Assembly: GCA_973895155.1 (NCBI GenBank)
Contig: OZ316892.1
Coordinates: forward strand, 12,028,001 to 12,092,000
Origin: Marsupella aquatica
Lineage: Eukaryota > Marchantiophyta
Length of the DNA: 64,000 bases
Direction: 5' to 3'
Part shown: in pieces, positions 57,341-64,000 of the stretch
Layout: each line of letters opens with the position of its first letter
Numbering within the stretch: position 1 is the stretch's first letter
Translations under genes and position numbers: made by a program
The notes under the pieces: model-generated
Databases searched by the model: none
What the model saw: only the letters and a program-made list of their open reading frames with translations
Told to the model about the DNA's origin: nothing

Positions 57341-58080
57341 TCACACGCACTCAGAAGAAAGGACCATCCATGTAGTCATCATGCTTGCCAACTCCTTCAT
57401 AGTGCCTTTCAACTCATCAACATCCAATTTCACAACCCCAATGGCACTGATCTCTTCTTTTGAATGTGGGGTCTGTAAATGACTCACAAGCCAACACAAC
57501 ATTCTCACTGTCAAACTAACAAGAATTTGATCACAGCAAGATGTGTATTGAAGCAAAGGCAATCCTATATGTCACACACAGAACTTGTAAGTTCGTAGCT
57601 GATCATGAATTTTTCTTTGCAGTCACCATAAACCATAAAAACCAGGTGCCACAAAATATACCACATGAGGAAGCGGGATCAGAGACTTACAGAGGGGTCA
57701 GACACTTCATGCTGGTGGATGTAGCTACGATGTGATTCAAAAACCCAGTTACATCTTGAATTGAAGTAGTGACAGCCACCTCCAAGGACAACAACCAAAT
57801 AAGAAAGCATGATATTAGATAACTGTAGAACTATTGATTTTGTGATAACCATTTACTGCTAAGATTAAAACATACCAACTTACAACATAGTTGGGCAGAG
57901 CCTTGGGTGGTAGAGCTCTTACAACTTGCTTGTTCAGTCGAGTCCCCTTCCTTAGCAACTGTGAAAAATGGAAGCTCGCCAAGTGATTGTTAATGGTCAA
58001 AATTCCACCCTCCACTTCAGACAAAGATAGGTAGTACCCCCAATGATCCATAGAGCACAAGTGCATACCTTAGAAGACCA
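57341..58080 (-). pseudogene. Exon-like fragments inside CACTA-3
   Basis: Two minus-strand pieces look coding. One after acceptor TTTACAG (about 57474) reads KEEISAIGVVKLDVDELKGT, helical and similar in texture to TnpA coiled-coil exons. The other, between CACAG and AACTATGTT|GTAAGT (about 57960-57888), reads LRKGTRLNKQVVRALPPKAL. They may be exons of a TnpA-like or captured gene, but they cannot be joined with confidence. Confidence 0.3.
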
Positions 58081-61000
58081 ATCTGTCAAGTCCAGCTAAG
58101 AGAAAATTAAGTAGTAACTCTCTGACTTTAGCTGGAATAAATTTGAATATTTTGCACATCTCATTGCTGGCTTAGTTTGAATGACGTATCTTCTATGACA
58201 TAATTACAAAATATGATACAGGCCCAAGTTTTGCATGGGATTGTGCACACAAAACTATTCAGAGATGATCATCACCATGTGCATGCCAAACAAGATAGGA
58301 GATTCCTAGCATAAAGTAATACACACAGCTGCTGCAGACCGTTCTCAACACTTCTTCAAAATACAAGATTCTTGATGATAACCAAAAGTGGCCCAGTTTC
58401 TTTGAAAATGACCTATGCTCGTGATGTATTGGTCGCCTTTGAAAATAGTGAGAATAACAAAATAGAATTTAAGAAATGAGGAAAGCCAAACCAAACAATT
58501 CAAGATGAGATATGCGGGCGCTACATCACTATGTGGCCTACCTGTTATGGATTTCTGGCCACTCGTGTTGGGACAGGGTGTCAATTTTTTCTACAGGGCC
58601 TCCACCTTTGTTTAAAGCTCCACAGCCTGAAATAACCACTTCCAAACATTACCAAGAAAAACAATTATTCTTCACGCACAACGGTCTCCACCATAAAACC
58701 AAAATAAGATTACTACAATTATTCTCCAGGCACAACCGCTTGCACCAATAGGGCACTGCTTCAATCATTACCACACATATTGTTATTGAAGAAGTCACCA
58801 CACAAATTTACGTAGGCTGCAAGTCCTGGGTGAGAGCTGCAAAACATATAATAAAACTTCTGAGATTGAAAACTGTTCAAGATTTATTCTTCGCAGGACT
58901 TTTCCAAAAAGTGTGAGCGGAGCTGCAACGATGTAAGCTTTTCAGATTAAAAAATGTTTGCATCATCAAAAAGTGCTTTTCTAAAAGATGGGAGTATTGT
59001 ATAGTTCTATAATCAAACGTAGAGCTACAGTGATGTAAGCTTTTGAGATTGAATAACTATTTGAGATTACAAAAATGTTCCCATCCCGAAGAAGGGCGTT
59101 TCTAAAAGATGTGAGTAGTACTGTACATTCCTGTAATCAAAAGTCAAAAACATCCACTATATTGGAACCAAAATTATCACAGGATTCTTGTCACATAGCT
59201 ATCATATCACATAGCTTGAATGATTCCTCTAGCACTTAGGTAGAAGTCCACGACACAATCCATGCCAGACCAAGTGGGTCCGCTAGTACCTACTATGTCA
59301 TGCAGGAGGAATGAAATGCTAGACCAAGTGGGTCCGCTAATACTTACTATGTCATGCAGGCACAACAGCAGCAGCAGGCCAAGAGCTTCCAAGTTCCAAT
59401 GCTGAAAGGTTTCTATTAAAAGGTCATATATTGCAATCTGTGGGACCGAACTCTGACATTTGTAAAGAACAATTTTTAAGTCAGGTAAACTTAATTATTC
59501 CCAAGTATAGGGCGGTGACAATTGCATTTTCCATGCTTAACCTGGCTAGTCTACATGTAGAATCATTATTCCCAAAACATTCCACGGCAGTAGTAGTACG
59601 AAGCCAAAAAGGTTTCAAAGATCTTGAGGGGAAAATAATCCAGATTGAGAATACAACGCGGAGCTTTGATCCTTCTCGGTTTTGTAATATCATAAAACAC
59701 TGACTAAACTAATCTGCTCACATAGAAATATGATCCGTTTCTACCAACACTGACCCCGAAAAGAGTATAAAGCCAGATTTCTTGCCTTCAAATTCTCAGA
59801 CATTAAAATCAATCATATCTCTCATAATTGGAACTTATAGTAGTTTCCAATGTGTTTTCGTAGCCATCTGTCGGAACCGTTTTTGGCTTGTTGGCTGAAT
59901 TGAGTGAGGCGCCGAACAATAGACCAATAGTACGTAATTACTTGACTAGATGGGATTTAGTGAGGAATAGCTCCAGATACCATAGAATTGATCTGTACAA
60001 TCTCACGCTAAATGCTGACGTTCAGATATATGACTGGCCAACTAGCAAATTAAGCAATAAACAATCAAAATCCAAGAGGCACTATAAGTTCTTGAATAGC
60101 CTTGGAATCAATACACGGTTAGAAACGTTGCTCCATAAATGCGGCTACCTCTGAAATGCAACAAAATCTATTCAATTGGGCTATTGGATTTTAGTTAGTG
60201 ATGGACGTGTATGGCACTGCTTCTTGTGAAGACATACAAAATGACGGATTGCTTTTCAATATATGATTCATGTGCCAATTCTTCTTTCCTAAAATTCTTT
60301 TAATTAGCGAAAAAAGCTAACATACCGTCTACAAAAGGGCTGGAAGTGCCGCTGCAAGCTGTGTCCTAGCTTGATCTGTTGCCAAAAAGTAGACCCGGAA
60401 GGCCTGCAATAATTGCAAGTGCTACGTCCTTTGCAGCCAAAGTGAGCCTGGAAGGCTTGCGATTGGAAGTGCTGCATCCTCGGCTGCTAAAATGAAACCA
60501 AAAGGCCTGTGACTAAAATTGTTGCATCCGTCCTTTGTCTCTACAATTGCAAATCTTGCTCTTGCCCAAAATTGTATATGCCTTGTCGACCTTGTAGCCC
60601 CTTCCTCCCCACTCAAAGGCTCTCAATCACAACTACCATCGAAAGCAAAGCAATCACAAAGGCATTCTTGTGATTTTAGCTCCGACCGTTTGTGCCAATC
60701 AGGTTGTCAGCAATGCCACAGTATTGAAGTTGAGTGCGCCACTCTTCTTGGAGCCATCGTTTGTCTTGGCCAGACATTCTCCAGTCCAATAGTAGTCCTT
60801 GAGTGGGTCCTCCAATCGATTACCACCCTCGTTCATAATCCTACTGATCAATTAGAAAATTTCAATCAGCAAGGTTTGAATCAAACCGTGAACTCAACAA
60901 CACTAACACAGTGTATTGCCCTGCGCCCTACCCCCAGGGCCCTACCATTCCATCAATTTGTCCAAAACAAGAATGATGTGTTAAAACGCTACAACACAAT

Positions 61001-62200
61001 CAGTGACGAAGGCATTCAAGCCTGAACTTTCTGAACTGTCCGATCCATCCACTCAGCACCAACAATAGGATTATACAAAGACTAGTCACACTGAAGCAAT
61101 ACTCCCAATCCACTGTGCGCAATGTTCACGTACAGCTACATCTGCTTGTTCTTTTCAGACCTTCCACAAATCTAGATCGAGAGCATCGCAAACCACCATC
61201 AATCCCTCCCCACGCTCTCACAACTCTCCAACGGAAAGCTATGGCGGTCAGCGGCTGCTAAAGATGGGCATGAGGGACAATGTGCAGGAGGGAAGCGAGG
61301 TCACGTGGGAGGATTCAAATCCCTCTCACCAAGAACGTGCCCACGCCCCACCCCACCCGTGAAACCTACCCCAGACGGCCCGTGAACCTCCACTATGCCC
61401 AGAGTGCAGATTCAATAGCTTACAAAAATATTTAATTTTATATTTTGAGTTACATAACCCCTACTTTTATGCAATGACATGTGGACCAATATAAAAATGA
61501 CACATGTTTTTGTTGACTATGTCACACCTTTCCTTAGAAATAAAAATAAAATTTTGAATGGATATAATAAGGCTTTTGTATTGTAATATACTAATCCAAG
61601 GTTAATATAATCCCTTCATTCAAAAAAAATGCATTATGATTATTACAGGCCAATAAAATATAAATTACCTTCATGCGTGTAGGGGGGCTTCAGTATCTTT
61701 GTTGGGGCCCAGGGAATGGGTTCTCTACATAAGTGCAAGCATTTCAGATAGTAGAGATGTTGTGTAAAGTGGAATATCTCCAAACAAAGCTTTATTTGTA
61801 GAGAAACATTTTGTCCATCTACCAACTGAGTCACAAACAATTAAATTTCCCTCTTGTTCCTCATTATTATTGAAACTTTGTGGCAAAGGTTAGCAAAGGA
61901 GACACTAAAGTTTAACACTCGCAAATTTAGTATTAAGCTTGCCTTAACAAGTTAATGATGTTTTTGCTTTGTTTTTGCTTATTTATTAGTACGTCCTGGT
62001 ACGTTAAGAACTTGATAAAAACTCCCTACACTATGTTCATTTTGCAATAACCCAGGTGTAAGGCAGTTGATTTGTGGCCTTTGCTTTGTTTGTTTGGAGT
62101 ATTAATATTGCTGACTATTGTCCTCATTCACCGCCCTAGTTAATCCATATTTCACCCATATTGTGGTGAATGGGACCATGGAGAAGAGGGGGCCAAAGGA
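58081..62200. other. Interior of CACTA-3 with no recognisable gene
   Basis: The longest frame (60519-61025 plus, 168 codons) has no domain and an ordinary composition. Small duplications occur, such as AGACCAAGTGGGTCCGCTA at 59270 and 59323. Nothing else stands out. Confidence 0.45.
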
Positions 62201-62789
62201 AGACTAAAATTGGGACCAAAATAGCCATTAGGTATTGTTAATGCATGAAATAGTTGGGTATTCAGCATCAATGACCCCATTTTCTGTCATTGTATGGAAT
62301 TTATGACACAACACACAAATGAGCCAATGAGGAACTGCATCCCTCCAAACAGAGCCTTTCCATTGTTTAGGGTTTAGGTTTACACTCTAAACTCTAAACA
62401 CCTCTACCCCTAGCCCTGGCCAGTTGGGTCATTTTAACCTATTTCCTCAATGACAGCATGAGGGACTCCTCTAATGACCCCATTTTGCGTGATTTGGTAC
62501 TCCCATATCATAATCACAATGACATTATAGGAGGTCATTATTTGACATTTCTGACGTAGAATTGTTCACAAATGGCCCAATGAAGCACAAGTACCTCCAA
62601 AAAGAGAACCCCCATATCCCAAAGTGCAGGTTTATGCCACAACTAATGGATGGAGAATAGTATACAGTAGAGTGTACTGCACCCGGAGGCAGGTTCCCAG
62701 CTCTATGTAGTACCACATTTATGACTCCACAAGGGACCAATGTAATGACCACAAGTCTGGTCATTTGACCTATATGACATCCTATATGA

Positions 62790-64000
62790 CCGTTTCAATG
62801 ACCCTATTTGTAGTCATTGGCATTTATGACACAACTTTGTTCCAAAATGACCTAATAAAGATTACACTACCTCCCAGAGTGCCCCGTCACAATTTATTTG
62901 CAAAATATCCCCAAAATATCATATCCCCCATCCAAACACCATCACAAACATGACATAGTTAAATAGAAGGACCACAACCTTCCATTGGTGTTGCGCTACC
63001 TCTTGGAGAGAGAAAACAAATGGCTCGATTTGCCTTTGCAAATGATGGTATTAATCCTTGGTGACACTTTTGGCAAATCACCTCAAAGTTGTACGACTTG
63101 GGAATGATTTCCCCAAGGTTGCATCATGCCTTAAGTAAACATGAAAACATGTGTCCAAAATGTTCATGTAACTAACAACTAGTGGTTGGACAATGATGAG
63201 TATAGTGTCCCGCACCTAGTGGAGGGGTTACCACCTTCATGTAGGGCCCCATGGCGGGCCTCATGGCACATTGGGGCCCACCCAAAGTTCCTAGACCTAA
63301 AAGGGTCATTTCTACTGGTACATAATGACATCATGAGGGACCTGTCTAATGACCTCATATGCAGTCATTTTGTACAAATGACATCCAAAATGACTCCCAA
63401 AATGACCCTTAGTGTAGTCATTGGCACTAATGACACAACATTACTCCAAAATAACCCAATGAAGATTACAACACCTACTCACAATGCCCCGACACTATTC
63501 ATATGCAAAATGGAGTATCCCCATCAAAACATCAACACAAAAATCACACACTTACATAGAAGGACAACAACCTTCCATTGATTGGTGACATTGCTTTACT
63601 TCTTGGAGAGACAAAACAAAAGGCTCAATTTGCCATTGATAATGATGGTATTCAACCACGGTGACACTTTTGGCAAATCACTCCAAATCTGTATGACTTG
63701 GGAGTGATTTCCCCAAGGTTCTATCATGCTTTAAGTAAACGCAAAAAGACGGCTCCAAAGTGTTCATGGCACAACTAGTGGTTGGACAATGATGATTATA
63801 GTGTCCCGCACCTAGTGGAGAGGTTGCCACCTTCATGCAAGGCCCCATGGCAGTCTAGGGCCCACTTCCAATCCTTAGCACCAAACTGGTCATTTATGTT
63901 GGTCCATAATGACACTATGAGGGACCTCTATAATGACCACATATGCAGTCATTTGGTCCAAATGACCTGCAATATGACTGCCAAAATGACCCTTACTATT
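62790..64000. repeat. Tandem ~0.6-kb repeats in CACTA-3
   Basis: TAGTCATTGGCA...ATGACACAAC starts a unit at 62811 that recurs at 63415, 604 bp later. It continues with CACAACCTTCCATTG, CTTCTTGGAGAGA-type sequence, GACACTTTTGGCAAATCAC and TAGTGTCCCGCACCTAGTGG in the same order. A third copy begins at about 63984 and leaves the window. Each unit contains several AAATGACC motifs. Confidence 0.88.

Larger units (their letters stand above)
56123..64000. mobile_element. CACTA-3: left end and body of a third CACTA element, running off the window
   Basis: The terminus CACTAGTACAAAACAAGG at 56123 (preceded by TAT) is followed by dense TGACC, AAATGAC and GTCATTT motifs to about 56920. The same motif returns at about 62200-64000, as expected for the opposite subterminal region, but the right end lies outside. 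No TNP2 body is recognisable between, so it is probably a non-autonomous or gene-poor family member. Orientation is unknown. Confidence 0.7.

Noticed and set aside
60519-61025. 168-codon plus-strand frame in CACTA-3
   Set aside because: No recognisable motif, no convincing start context, and overlapping frames on the other strand are equally plausible.

Overview
The window is nuclear DNA of a land plant or close green relative with a large, repeat-rich genome. The evidence is GT-AG introns, a plant-type SWI3D chromatin-remodelling subunit, a plant NB-ARC receptor gene and plant-type CACTA (En/Spm), Ty1-copia and L1-like transposons. The receptor carries ARM/HEAT-like and TPR repeats where most plant receptors have LRRs, which hints at a non-flowering lineage, but I cannot name the species.

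Layout. 1-2408 (-): first three coding exons of SWI3D, running off the left edge. 2.4-12.3 kb: mostly non-coding, with many short tandem duplications, an array of small hairpins, SINE-like sequence and a solo copia LTR. 12.3-17.9 kb (+): NB-ARC/ARM/TPR gene with two frame breaks, probably a pseudogene. 18.5-23.0 kb: a solo copia LTR split by a 4.16 kb TG...CA element that encodes an unfamiliar 617-residue protein. 24.1-37.6 kb: a decayed L1-like element split by CACTA-1 (24452-34159) and, in its endonuclease, by another solo copia LTR. 37.6-39.2 kb (-): copia integrase fragment. 39.73 to at least 47.6 kb, perhaps 52 kb or more: CACTA-2. 56.1 kb to the right edge: left part of CACTA-3.

How the genes fit together. 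CACTA-1 carries a TnpA-like gene (-), a decayed TNP2 transposase (+), and between the first and second TNP2 exons an intact SET-domain reading frame that can splice to the same zinc-motif first exon. CACTA-2 has an uninterrupted three-exon TNP2 (1,150 aa) and a nine-exon TnpA-like gene (745 aa). Tightly packed upstream on the same strand are four single-exon ORFs: an F-box protein, a double-BRCT protein, an EDM2-like PHD protein and a Cys/His-rich protein. Chromatin-related cargo (SET, EDM2-type PHD, BRCT, F-box) linked to CACTA transposases is the most unusual content of the window. The right end of CACTA-2 was not found, so cargo status of its four ORFs is inferred; the SET gene lies firmly inside CACTA-1.

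All calls come from reading the sequence. Intron boundaries were placed by hand from GT-AG sites and reading-frame closure.
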